Shown one piece after another: positions 1 through 6,637 of a stretch of 9,373 nucleotides of DNA. The notes under the pieces are model-generated. The model did not search any database. It was not told the origin of the DNA and saw only the letters and a program-made list of their open reading frames with translations. The DNA is from Clostridiales bacterium (GTDB taxonomy: Bacteria; Bacillota; Clostridia; Clostridiales; Caloramatoraceae). How positions within the stretch are numbered: position 1 is the first letter of the stretch; every line of letters starts with the position of its first letter. The position numbers and the translations under genes were made by a program. The stretch covers positions 1-9,373 of the forward strand of contig JAOAFH010000167.1 of NCBI GenBank assembly GCA_026416355.1, read 5' to 3'.

Positions 1-80
1 GACACGATGAACAAGGAAGGAAACATAAACTTTATAATGTATTATAGATACTTTATAAAGTTTTATAAGTTTTCTGTAAC

Positions 81-84
81 GGAG
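81..84 (+). promoter_or_regulatory. Ribosome binding site fixing the first permease's start
   Basis: GGAG lies nine bases before ATG 94. Two in-frame ATGs further upstream (7 and 37) would add residues before the normal family N-terminus. A GGAAGG stretch at 15-20 stands 16 bases before ATG 37, which is too far for a good site. ATG 94 is therefore preferred. Confidence 0.65.
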
Positions 85-93
85 ATTAGGACT

Positions 94-1002
94 ATGAAAA
101 AGAAATATAGTAGTGATAAAGCAGTCTTTTGGTTGTTCGTAACTCCTGCATTATTTGCATTTATTATGGTAGTAATAATACCTTTTTTCATGGGGCTTTA
201 CTATTCATTAACTGATTGGACAGCAGTAGCAGGACTTAAACCTAATTGGGTAGGATTTAAAAATTATACCAATGTTTTTTCAGACTATAAATTTAAATAC
301 TCACTAATAAGAACAATTGTTTTTACGCTATTGAGTGTTGTATCTATAAACGTTGTTGCACTTACATTTGCAATTTTAGTAACTAGAGAGATTAAATTTA
401 AAAACTTTTACAGAGCAGGATTTTTCATACCAAATCTAATAGGTGGATTAGTTTTAGGTTATATTTGGCAATTTATATTTAAAAGCGTAGTTCCAGCAAT
501 AGGTGGTGCCCTAGGTATAAATAAAATAGCAGAACTTTTAATACTATCAGACCCTAATTTAACATTGTTTGGACTTGTATTTGCATTTACTTGGCAATAT
601 GCAGGGTATATTATGATGATTTATGTTGCGGCACTTTTAAATGTTCCACAGGAGTTATTAGAGGCTGCATCAATAGATGGGGCAAACTTCTGGCAAAGAC
701 TAAAGAACATAACAATTCCTATGATTGCCCATGCATTTACAATAACTACATTCCTTACATTAGTTAACTCATTTAAGCAATATGATATTATAGTTGCCCT
801 AACAAGTGGTGGACCAACTGCAATGTATAATGGCAATGTTGTTAATTCCACTGAACTTTTAGCAGTTCATATATATAACGTTGCATTTAAATATAACAAG
901 ATGGCTGAAGGTCAAGCAAGAGCTATTATATTCTTTATAATGCTTTCAGTAGTATCAATTGCTCAAGTTTATTATAACAAGAAAAGTGAGGTTGAAATGT
1001 AA
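94..1002 (+). CDS. Carbohydrate ABC transporter permease, MalF/UgpA type
   Basis: One of two inner-membrane subunits of an ABC importer for a sugar or oligosaccharide; it forms half of the channel. The 302-residue protein has about six hydrophobic spans, near residues 10-36, 71-96, 107-131, 155-182, 213-236 and 276-295. The cytoplasmic EAA loop, which docks the ATPase, reads EAASIDGA at 190-197, and a family-typical LTSGGP follows at 236-241. I start at ATG 94 because GGAG (81-84) lies nine bases upstream and MKKK followed directly by the first membrane span is the usual family N-terminus. The frame stays open to the window edge, so a 29-residue longer form cannot be formally excluded. The stop overlaps the next gene's ATG by one base. 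The operon must begin upstream, where a solute-binding protein gene would be expected. Which sugar is carried is not readable; the neighbouring fructokinase and sucrose-type enzyme suggest sucrose or another fructose-containing sugar (inference). Confidence 0.93.
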   Translation: MKKKYSSDKAVFWLFVTPALFAFIMVVIIPFFMGLYYSLTDWTAVAGLKPNWVGFKNYTNVFSDYKFKYSLIRTIVFTLLSVVSINVVALTFAILVTREIKFKNFYRAGFFIPNLIGGLVLGYIWQFIFKSVVPAIGGALGINKIAELLILSDPNLTLFGLVFAFTWQYAGYIMMIYVAALLNVPQELLEAASIDGANFWQRLKNITIPMIAHAFTITTFLTLVNSFKQYDIIVALTSGGPTAMYNGNVVNSTELLAVHIYNVAFKYNKMAEGQARAIIFFIMLSVVSIAQVYYNKKSEVEM

Positions 1003-1862
1003 TGGTATCAAAAAAAAGACTTACAGAGGTCTTGTTGCAAATATTAACATTAGCCCTTTTTCTAATAACAATATTTCCGTTTTTTATAGTTGTTATTAAC
1101 TCAGCTAAATCCTCATTAGAGATAGTTACAAACCCAATTAAATTTCCAGATAAATGGGCACAGTTATTTAGTAATATTAAAACCATATGGACTAGCCCAA
1201 ATATAAAATATGCATCAAGTGTCTACACTTCAGTTATAGTAACTGTATTTTCATTAATTACTATTTCACTATTTTCATCTATGGCTGCTTGGGTATTAGT
1301 TAGAAGAAAATCAAAGCTATCAAACTTTATTTTCTTGCTATTTGTAAGTGGACTAATAATTCCATTCCAAGTGGTTATGTTCCCATTAGTTTCATTCTTT
1401 AGAATGATTAATGAAGCCATAGGACTACCAATGCTTAGAACATATCATGGTATGATTTTCTCATACATTGGCTTTGGAGCACCACTTGCGGTATTTATGT
1501 TCCATGGATTTATTAAAACAATTCCACTTGAACTTGAAGAGGCAGCATGGATAGATGGATGCTCAAGGGCACAAATATATTTTAAGATTATATTACCAAT
1601 TCTAAAACCAATTATAGTTACAATCTCAATTTTAAATGCAATATGGATATGGAACGACTTTTTGCTACCATCTTTAATTCTTGGAGTAGGACAAGATATT
1701 CAAACAATACCACTTGCAATTGCAGCATTTGCAGGTTCGTTCGTTAAAAAGTGGGATTTAATAATGACAGCAGTTCTAATGGCTGCAGCACCAATTGTAG
1801 TTGGATTCTTAATTGGACAAAAGCACATTATAAAGGGAATGGTATCAGGCTCAATTAAATAA
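1002..1862 (+). CDS. Carbohydrate ABC transporter permease, MalG type
   Basis: Second channel-forming permease of the same sugar importer, pairing with the upstream MalF-type subunit in the cytoplasmic membrane. The 286 residues give about six membrane spans: 10-33, 73-98, 107-131, 150-172, 203-226 and 253-272. The EAA loop is EEAAWIDGCSRAQIYFKI (179-196) followed by ILP. The WNDFLLP stretch (217-223) and the C-terminal KGMVSGSIK are typical of the MalG/LacG branch. Its ATG overlaps the TAA of the preceding gene (TAATG), with GTGAGGT at 986-992 as ribosome binding site, so the two are translationally coupled and made in equal amounts. No ATPase gene follows. Many Gram-positive sugar importers share a single MsmK/MsiK-type ATPase encoded elsewhere (known for the family), and that is the likely arrangement here. 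A long hairpin 15 bases after the stop closes the operon. Confidence 0.94.
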   Translation: MVSKKRLTEVLLQILTLALFLITIFPFFIVVINSAKSSLEIVTNPIKFPDKWAQLFSNIKTIWTSPNIKYASSVYTSVIVTVFSLITISLFSSMAAWVLVRRKSKLSNFIFLLFVSGLIIPFQVVMFPLVSFFRMINEAIGLPMLRTYHGMIFSYIGFGAPLAVFMFHGFIKTIPLELEEAAWIDGCSRAQIYFKIILPILKPIIVTISILNAIWIWNDFLLPSLILGVGQDIQTIPLAIAAFAGSFVKKWDLIMTAVLMAAAPIVVGFLIGQKHIIKGMVSGSIK

Positions 1863-1876
1863 CCTCTCAGTATAAA

Positions 1877-1919
1877 AACAAGTAAACAAATGGTGATAAA
1901 CACCATTTGTTTACTTGTT
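1877..1919 (+). terminator. Perfect 19-bp hairpin after the permease operon
   Basis: AACAAGTAAACAAATGGTG (1877-1895) is exactly complementary to 1901-1919 across a five-base ATAAA loop. The stem begins 15 bases after the permease stop and ends before the lacI-type promoter, the expected place for an operon terminator. The 3' flank is AAATAATTTTATTAG, so the U-tract is interrupted. Termination may be partial, or the stem may mainly protect the 3' end. On the other strand the flank gives TTTTTATA, so it could also work in reverse. Confidence 0.7.
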
Positions 1920-1953
1920 AAATAATTTTATTAGTTTAATCATAATATCGATA

Positions 1954-1981
1954 TTGACAAAATGGATAAAGCTATGATACT
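1954..1981 (+). promoter_or_regulatory. Promoter of the LacI-family repressor gene
   Basis: A consensus -35 TTGACA (1954-1959) is followed after 16 bases by GATACT (1976-1981), four of six matches to TATAAT. A second possible -10, TATGAT at 1973-1978, fits the consensus better but leaves only 13 bases of spacing. Transcription would start near 1988, directly at the left edge of the palindromic operator. Confidence 0.55.
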
Positions 1982-1989
1982 TTGAATTT

Positions 1990-2003
1990 AAGAAAAGCTT
2001 TTC
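1990..2003. promoter_or_regulatory. Operator copy 1 (autoregulatory)
   Basis: AAGAAAAGCTTTTC contains the perfect 12-base palindrome GAAAAGCTTTTC (1992-2003). It has the size and central CG/GC-type symmetry of LacI-family sites, here with a central GC. It covers the presumed transcription start and lies 14 bases before the repressor's start codon, so binding would block the gene's own transcription. The identical 14 bases recur before the fructokinase gene. Confidence 0.72.
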
Positions 2004-2005
2004 GT

Positions 2006-2010
2006 GAGGT
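2006..2010 (+). promoter_or_regulatory. Ribosome binding site fixing the repressor's start
   Basis: GAGGT sits seven bases before ATG 2018. A TTG-initiated in-frame extension from 1982 would add 12 residues encoded through the operator itself, lacks a ribosome binding site and has no place in the family. The start at 2018 gives the standard N-terminus just before the helix-turn-helix. Confidence 0.8.
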
Positions 2011-2017
2011 AGATATT

Positions 2018-3010
2018 ATGAGTTTAAACATCAAAGATATAGCAAAATTAGCTGGAGTCTCTCCTGCTACGGTATCAAGGGTAATAAATAATTCTGGTAA
2101 TGTAAATGAGGAAAATAAAGAAAGGGTGCTTAAGGTTTTAGAGGAAACAGGATATAAGCCAAATGCCTTAGCAAGAGGACTTATACATAAAAAAACCAAT
2201 ACCCTTGGTATAGTTGTACCAGATATATCAAACATTAATTTTTCTGAATTTGTAAAGGGAATTGAAAACCAAGCAAGAAGTTATGACTATAACATAATTC
2301 TTACTACTTCAGAGAACAATTTCAACAAAGAAGTAGAATGTTTTGAAATGTTTAAAGAGAAAAGAGTAGACGGAATTATTTTTTCAGGAACAAGATTTAC
2401 AGAAAAACATAAATCAGAACTAGATAATTCTACAATACCTTTTTTGGTGTTTGGGCAAAATTTTGAACATGAAAAAATAATTTCAATAAATATTAATAAT
2501 CAAAAAGCAGCATACGATGCAACTAAACTACTATTCTCAAAGGGTGCAAAAAACATTGCTATGATTGGTGGGCCACTTTGGGATAGGGCAGCAGGATATG
2601 ACAGATTTATGGGCTTTTTAAGTGCATCCGTTGAAAGAGGTTTAAAGCCAAATGAGCTTATATATGAAGAAGGAGATTTTACCATAAAATCTGGCTACAA
2701 CTTAATGAAGGCAATACTAAATAAGAAAAAGATAGATGCTATTTTAGCTGCAAATGATTTTATGGCACTTGGTGCTATAAAGTGTTTAGCTGATTTAGGA
2801 TATAGTGTTCCAAATGAAGTTCAGGTTATGGGATTTGACGATAATATAATTGCTGAAATATATAACCCATCGCTTACAACTGTAAAAATTAATTTTTATG
2901 AAGCAGGAAAAATAGCTGCAAAAGCAATAATAGATAAAATAAATAAATTAAAAGTTGATAAATATATAGAGTTAAAGTATGAGCTGGTGATAAGAAAAAG
3001 TACCATATAA
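2018..3010 (+). CDS. LacI-family transcriptional repressor
   Basis: DNA-binding sugar-responsive regulator of 330 residues, the usual family length. The N-terminal helix-turn-helix reads IKDIAKLAGVSPATVSRVIN (5-24). The hinge helix with its minor-groove leucine is NALARGL (49-55). A periplasmic-binding-protein-like effector domain starts at NTLGIVVPDI (61-70) and fills the rest. Residues at positions that bind sugar in relatives are present: R196 in YDRFMGF, D247 in AANDFMA and D274 in GFDD. Two identical palindromes, one at its own 5' end and one before the fructokinase gene, are the likely binding sites, implying autoregulation plus control of the kinase/synthase unit. Lying between an importer operon and a fructokinase, it probably senses sucrose, fructose or a related sugar or sugar phosphate (inference). 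It could equally act as the repressor of the importer operon, whose promoter is outside the window. Confidence 0.94.
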   Translation: MSLNIKDIAKLAGVSPATVSRVINNSGNVNEENKERVLKVLEETGYKPNALARGLIHKKTNTLGIVVPDISNINFSEFVKGIENQARSYDYNIILTTSENNFNKEVECFEMFKEKRVDGIIFSGTRFTEKHKSELDNSTIPFLVFGQNFEHEKIISININNQKAAYDATKLLFSKGAKNIAMIGGPLWDRAAGYDRFMGFLSASVERGLKPNELIYEEGDFTIKSGYNLMKAILNKKKIDAILAANDFMALGAIKCLADLGYSVPNEVQVMGFDDNIIAEIYNPSLTTVKINFYEAGKIAAKAIIDKINKLKVDKYIELKYELVIRKSTI

Positions 3011-3015
3011 TTTTT

Positions 3016-3047
3016 TTTACACCTTCAAGAAAAGCTTTTCATAAAAT
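3016..3047 (+). promoter_or_regulatory. Candidate promoter of the fructokinase/synthase operon
   Basis: TTTACA (3016-3021, five of six to TTGACA) and TAAAAT (3042-3047, five of six to TATAAT) flank the operator, so a bound repressor would sit between -35 and -10. The spacing is 20 bases, longer than the normal 16-18, so one of the two boxes may be wrong. Read-through from the repressor gene is also possible, as no terminator hairpin other than the palindrome is seen here. Confidence 0.35.
3027..3040. promoter_or_regulatory. Operator copy 2 (before fructokinase/synthase operon)
   Basis: AAGAAAAGCTTTTC is identical over 14 bases to the element at the repressor gene's 5' end, while the flanks differ (TC before and AT after, versus TT and GT). 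It lies in the 91-base gap between the repressor stop and the fructokinase start, 61 bases before that ATG. A chance exact repeat of a 12-base palindrome at two promoter positions is unlikely even in AT-rich DNA. Confidence 0.72.
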
Positions 3048-3101
3048 TGAATTTTAATAATCTTCAATAAAAATAAGACGTTAGACAAAGGTGGGAGTGG
3101 G

Positions 3102-4058
3102 ATGTTTAATATAAATGACGTTATAGATTTTAAACAAAAAGACTTTGACCTATTAACAATAGGTGAATTATTGATAGATATGATCTCAACAAATTTTGAT
3201 GATAATACAAATTGTAATACTTACACTAGGCATTTTGGGGGCTCACCTTCAAATATAGCTATTAATACAAAGAAAATGGGAATAAATTCAATAACTGCAT
3301 CATGTGTAGGGAATGATGGGTTAGGTGATTTTTTAGTAGAAAAATTAAATAGTGAAGGAATGGATACATCACTAGTGGAACGCTCTAAATATCCAACAAG
3401 TATGGTTGTAGTTACAAGGTCTAAGGGTACACCAATACCTATATTTTATAGAGGTGCAGATTATAAAATTAGTTTTACAAAAGGTTTAGAAGATACAATT
3501 AAAAATTCAAAAATAGTACATTTTTCATCTTGGCCAATATCAAAAAAGGAGTCTAGAACAACCATAGAAAAAGCGATCGAGTTAGCAAAACAAAGTAAAA
3601 CATTGATAGGTTTTGATCCAAATTATCATAAAGATTTATGGGATGAAAATGAAGATGGAAAAGGATATATTAAGTCAATAATCAAACATGTTGATTTTAT
3701 AAAACCGTCAGAGGATGATGCTGAAAGATTGTTTGGAAATGATATCCCAGAAAATCAAATAAGAAAGTTTTTAGATTTAGGAGCAAAAATCGTGGTTATG
3801 ACATTGGGAAAAGATGGTGTTTTAGTTTCGGATGGAGTAAATCTAAAAAAGTTTAACACTTTGGCAACGGAAGTACAAGATACAACAGGTGCAGGAGATG
3901 CATTTTGGTCTGGATTTTATACAGCACTAATAAAAGAGAGAACCATTTTAGATGCTGTAAAAGTTGGACTTGCTGCAAGTGCTTTTAAGTTAAAATATAT
4001 TGGTGCAATATCACCAATGCCAATATATGAAGAACTAATAAAACAGTTTAATGTATAG
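3102..4058 (+). CDS. Fructokinase, PfkB (ribokinase) family
   Basis: Cytoplasmic sugar kinase, most likely making fructose 6-phosphate from fructose and ATP. The 318-residue protein shows both PfkB signatures: GGSPSNIAINTKKMG (46-60) near the N-terminus and DTTGAGDAFWSGF (260-272), whose D266 is the expected catalytic base and whose GAGD forms the anion hole. Other family landmarks are GELLIDM (21-27), FDPNYH (171-176), KPSEDD (201-206) and TLGKDG (234-239). AAAGGTGG at 3087-3094 is a good ribosome binding site for ATG 3102. The nearest relative I recall is the H. orenii fructokinase. The product fructose 6-phosphate is exactly the acceptor substrate of the enzyme encoded nine bases downstream, which supports the fructose assignment over ribose, adenosine or 2-keto-3-deoxygluconate. 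Substrate specificity within PfkB cannot be proven from motifs alone. Confidence 0.87.
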   Translation: MFNINDVIDFKQKDFDLLTIGELLIDMISTNFDDNTNCNTYTRHFGGSPSNIAINTKKMGINSITASCVGNDGLGDFLVEKLNSEGMDTSLVERSKYPTSMVVVTRSKGTPIPIFYRGADYKISFTKGLEDTIKNSKIVHFSSWPISKKESRTTIEKAIELAKQSKTLIGFDPNYHKDLWDENEDGKGYIKSIIKHVDFIKPSEDDAERLFGNDIPENQIRKFLDLGAKIVVMTLGKDGVLVSDGVNLKKFNTLATEVQDTTGAGDAFWSGFYTALIKERTILDAVKVGLAASAFKLKYIGAISPMPIYEELIKQFNV

Positions 4059-4067
4059 GAGGTAGCT

Positions 4068-5519
4068 ATGAGAGTTGCATTTATAAACCCACAAGGCAAT
4101 TTTGATAATAATGATAGTTATTGGACGCAACATCCTGATTTTGGTGGACAACTTGTTTATGTAAAAGAAGTAGCATTGGCACTTGGAGAGATGGGCATAG
4201 ATGTTGATATTATTACTAGAAAAATTGTAGACGATGGATGGCCTGAATTTTCTAGGGAAGTAGAAATTTATCATGGCAACCCTAATGTAAGAGTAGTTAG
4301 AATTTCTTTTGGTGGAGATAAATTTCTTCCAAAAGAAGAACTATGGCCATATCTTGCAAATGAATTTGTTAATGGAATAGTTGATTTTTATAAAAAGGAA
4401 AATACAAAACCAGATGCAATAACAACCCATTATGCAGATGGTGGACTTGTTGGAGCAATATTATCTAATTTATTTGATGTTCCATTTACTTTCACAGCAC
4501 ATTCCCTTGGTGCGCAAAAGATGGACAAACTAGGAGTTAATAAAGATAACTTTGATGAGTTTGAAAAAAGATTTAAATTCTCAAAGAGAATTTTTGCAGA
4601 AAGAATATCCATGAATAGGTCTTGTGTAAATATAGTTTCAACAGATCAAGAAAGGTTTAATCAATACAGTCACAAATATTATAGTGGTGCTGTTGATGTT
4701 AATGATAATAATAAGTTTAAGGTAATTGCCCCTGGGGTAAATACAAAGGTATTTACCTATGAGTATCAAGAGGATGATGATAAAGCTAAAGAATATATAT
4801 ATAAATATTTAAAAAGGGATGTATCAGAAGATAGATTAAACCTACAATATATAGTTTTGTCATCAAGATTTGATAAAAAGAAAAACCATAAAGGAGCTGT
4901 TTTAGCTTTTGCAAAGAATAAAGAATTACAAAAGAAGGCTAATCTAGTGATAGTTTTAAGAAATGTAGAAAATGCATTTGAAGATTATTCAAATTTAAAT
5001 CAAGAAGAAAAAGAAATTATGGACGAATTAATGGCTATAATAAAGGAATACAACCTTTATGGAAAAGTAACTATGTTCCCAATCAATGGTCAAAAGCAGC
5101 TTGCATCAGCATATAGAGTGTTTAGCAGTTTGAAATCTGTATTTTGCTTAACAGCCCTATATGAACCATTTGGACTAGCTCCAATTGAGGCAATGTATGC
5201 AGGTCTGCCAGCAGTAGTTACTAAAAATGGAGGAACATTAGAAACAGTAGATAAAGGGAAATATGGAGTTGTGGTTGATCCTGAAAATCCAGAAGACATA
5301 GCACAAGGTATTATGAAGGCACTAGAAAATTTTGATGCATTTAAAAAGTTTGGAATAGAGAGAGTAGAATCAAAATTCACTTGGAAGGCAACAGCAAATG
5401 GGTATCTTGAAGCAATAGAGAATGCAATTAGAAAAAGAGAAAGAATATCAAGCTTTTATTATGCAAGAGAAAATGAAGACCACTTAATAGGAAAAATGAA
5501 AGGATTGTTAGGTGAATAA
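4068..5519 (+). CDS. Sucrose-phosphate synthase-like GT4 glycosyltransferase
   Basis: GT-B fold, retaining GT4 enzyme of 483 residues, co-linear from memory with H. orenii sucrose-phosphate synthase, which joins UDP-glucose and fructose 6-phosphate into sucrose 6-phosphate. Acceptor-side landmarks are NPQGNFD (7-13), GGQLVYVKE (26-34), FGGDKFLPKEELWPYL (81-96), THY (120-122), HSLGAQK (145-151) and R174; by my alignment these match Gly33, Gln35, Lys96, Tyr128, His151, Lys157 and Arg180 of the H. orenii enzyme. Donor-side residues are R267 and K272 (SSRFDKKKNH), VLRNVENAFEDYS (296-308), and the E-X7-E pair E366/E374 in YEPFGLAPIEA. There is no fused phosphatase domain, as in other short bacterial forms. 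TAGGAGGT (4056-4063) overlaps the fructokinase stop, so the two genes are co-expressed. Sucrose synthase or mannosylfructose-phosphate synthase activity are the main alternatives, and the nucleotide donor is not readable. Confidence 0.85.
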   Translation: MRVAFINPQGNFDNNDSYWTQHPDFGGQLVYVKEVALALGEMGIDVDIITRKIVDDGWPEFSREVEIYHGNPNVRVVRISFGGDKFLPKEELWPYLANEFVNGIVDFYKKENTKPDAITTHYADGGLVGAILSNLFDVPFTFTAHSLGAQKMDKLGVNKDNFDEFEKRFKFSKRIFAERISMNRSCVNIVSTDQERFNQYSHKYYSGAVDVNDNNKFKVIAPGVNTKVFTYEYQEDDDKAKEYIYKYLKRDVSEDRLNLQYIVLSSRFDKKKNHKGAVLAFAKNKELQKKANLVIVLRNVENAFEDYSNLNQEEKEIMDELMAIIKEYNLYGKVTMFPINGQKQLASAYRVFSSLKSVFCLTALYEPFGLAPIEAMYAGLPAVVTKNGGTLETVDKGKYGVVVDPENPEDIAQGIMKALENFDAFKKFGIERVESKFTWKATANGYLEAIENAIRKRERISSFYYARENEDHLIGKMKGLLGE

Positions 5520-5528
5520 AAATGGCAT

Positions 5529-5567
5529 AAATAAGTTCCACTAAGGTTGCCTTAGTGGAACTTATTT
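5529..5567. terminator. Bidirectional terminator between convergent operons
   Basis: An 18-bp perfect stem (5529-5546 with 5550-5567) closes on a three-base TTG loop. Its + strand 3' flank is TTATTTTAC and its - strand 3' flank is TTATTTATG, so U-rich tails exist on both sides. It starts ten bases after the glycosyltransferase stop, and its outermost base is shared with the TAA of the convergent arcC gene. It therefore serves as terminator for both operons. Confidence 0.88.
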
Positions 5568-6517
5568 TACTTTGTAATTACTGTACCTGTTTGTCCTTTT
5601 AGAGCTTCTCTTGCTTTTTCAAGTGATGTAATTATAGCCTTTCTTCCTTCCTTTGAGTTAGCAAACATCATAGCTGCCTTTACCTTTGGAAGCATTGAAC
5701 CAGGAGCAAAATGTCCTTCTTCAATATATTGTTCAGCTTCTTTAACTGTTAATGTACTTAAATTCTTTTGATCTGGCTTGTTGAAGTTTATAGCAACTTT
5801 TTCAACAGCAGTAAGGATAACTAGTTCATCTGCATCAAGAAGTTCTGCAATTTTTTCTGATGCAAGGTCTTTGTCAATAACAGCTGCAACTCCTTCTAAT
5901 GTTCCATCTTCGTTCATTACTACAGGAACACCACCACCACCAACAGTTATAACTACATGTCCAGCTTCTACAAGAGTTTTAACTATTGGTTCTTCAACAA
6001 CAGCTATTGGCATTGGTGATGCAACAACACGTCTCCAACCACGGCCTGCATCTTCCTTCATAACATAGCCTTTTTCAGCCATTAAAACCTTAGCTTGTTC
6101 TTCTGTGAAGAATGAACCAACTGGTTTAGTTGGATTTTTAAAACCAGGGTCATTTTTATCAACTACAACTTGTGTAACAACAGCCGCAACTGATTTTTTA
6201 ATATCTCTCTTTATCATTTCTTCTCTAATTGCTTGTTGAAGGTGATATCCGATATAACCTTGGCTCATTGCACCACATTCTGGGAATGGCATTACAGGTT
6301 TTGAATTATCTTGAGCATTAGCTGCTTCATATGTTGCAACTATTTGTCCAACTTGTGGACCATTTCCATGTGCAATAATAACCTCATGACCATCTTCTAT
6401 TAAATCAACTATTGCCTTTGCAGTATGATGACATGTTTCAAGTTGTGCTTCTGCTGATATATCCTTTGGATTAGCTTGAAGTGCATTACCACCTAAAGCT
6501 ACTACTATTCTTGCCAT
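5567..6517 (-). CDS. arcC: Carbamate kinase
   Basis: Last enzyme of the arginine deiminase pathway: transfers the phosphoryl group of carbamoyl phosphate to ADP, giving ATP plus carbamate, which breaks down to ammonia and CO2. It acts in the cytoplasm, normally as a dimer. The 316-residue length is normal. Amino-acid-kinase-fold motifs are all present: ALGGNAL (7-13), HGNGPQVG (50-57), the PFPECGAMSQGYIGY region (77-91), GGGGVPV (193-199), IDKDLAS (214-220) and GSMLPKV (273-279). The start is set by AGGGGGA (complement of 6525-6531), seven bases before the ATG. It is the third gene of arcA-arcB-arcC, separated from arcB by 120 bases that hold a strong hairpin. The closely related carbamate-kinase-like carbamoyl phosphate synthetases of archaea are excluded by the operon context. 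Confidence 0.97.
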   Translation of the reverse strand: MARIVVALGGNALQANPKDISAEAQLETCHHTAKAIVDLIEDGHEVIIAHGNGPQVGQIVATYEAANAQDNSKPVMPFPECGAMSQGYIGYHLQQAIREEMIKRDIKKSVAAVVTQVVVDKNDPGFKNPTKPVGSFFTEEQAKVLMAEKGYVMKEDAGRGWRRVVASPMPIAVVEEPIVKTLVEAGHVVITVGGGGVPVVMNEDGTLEGVAAVIDKDLASEKIAELLDADELVILTAVEKVAINFNKPDQKNLSTLTVKEAEQYIEEGHFAPGSMLPKVKAAMMFANSKEGRKAIITSLEKAREALKGQTGTVITK

Positions 6518-6564
6518 ATAAAAATCCCCCTATCTATTAGCTTTTTAATATTTTGATTTGGCCA

Positions 6565-6610
6565 TTTAACCTAAGTTGCCGCCATTAATTTGGCGGCCAA
6601 CTAGGTTAAA
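6565..6610 (-). other. Intercistronic arcB-arcC hairpin (not a normal terminator)
   Basis: In the arc mRNA the arm at 6610-6591 pairs with 6584-6565 over 19 base pairs around a six-base AAUUAA loop. There is one bulged base per arm (the G opposite 6598 and the U opposite 6573). The inner part is GC-rich (GCCGCCA/TGGCGGC), unlike the surroundings. No U-tract follows; the 3' flank is TGGCCAAATC. It is thus better read as an RNA processing, stabilising or regulatory structure inside the operon. TTGGCC in the 5' arm could also pair with GGCCAA just after the stem, giving a competing fold. Confidence 0.65.
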
Positions 6611-6637
6611 TATTTATTTGAGGAAATAACAGTTTTA

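Noticed and set aside
7..93. 29-residue N-terminal extension of the first permease
   Set aside because: The frame is open, but a well-placed GGAG precedes ATG 94 and the family N-terminus begins there. The extension is rich in Tyr, Phe and Lys and has no well-placed ribosome binding site.
1982..2017. TTG-initiated extension of the LacI-family repressor
   Set aside because: It would be encoded through the operator and at or before the presumed transcription start, without a ribosome binding site. ATG 2018 gives the standard family start.
1990..3040. The palindromes as CcpA (cre) sites
   Set aside because: GAAAAGCTTTTC lacks the TGWAANCGNTNWCA pattern. Two identical copies around a LacI gene fit a local operator better.
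5778..6068. 96-residue + strand reading frame within arcC
   Set aside because: Ser/Thr-rich antisense shadow of the conserved glycine-rich region of carbamate kinase.
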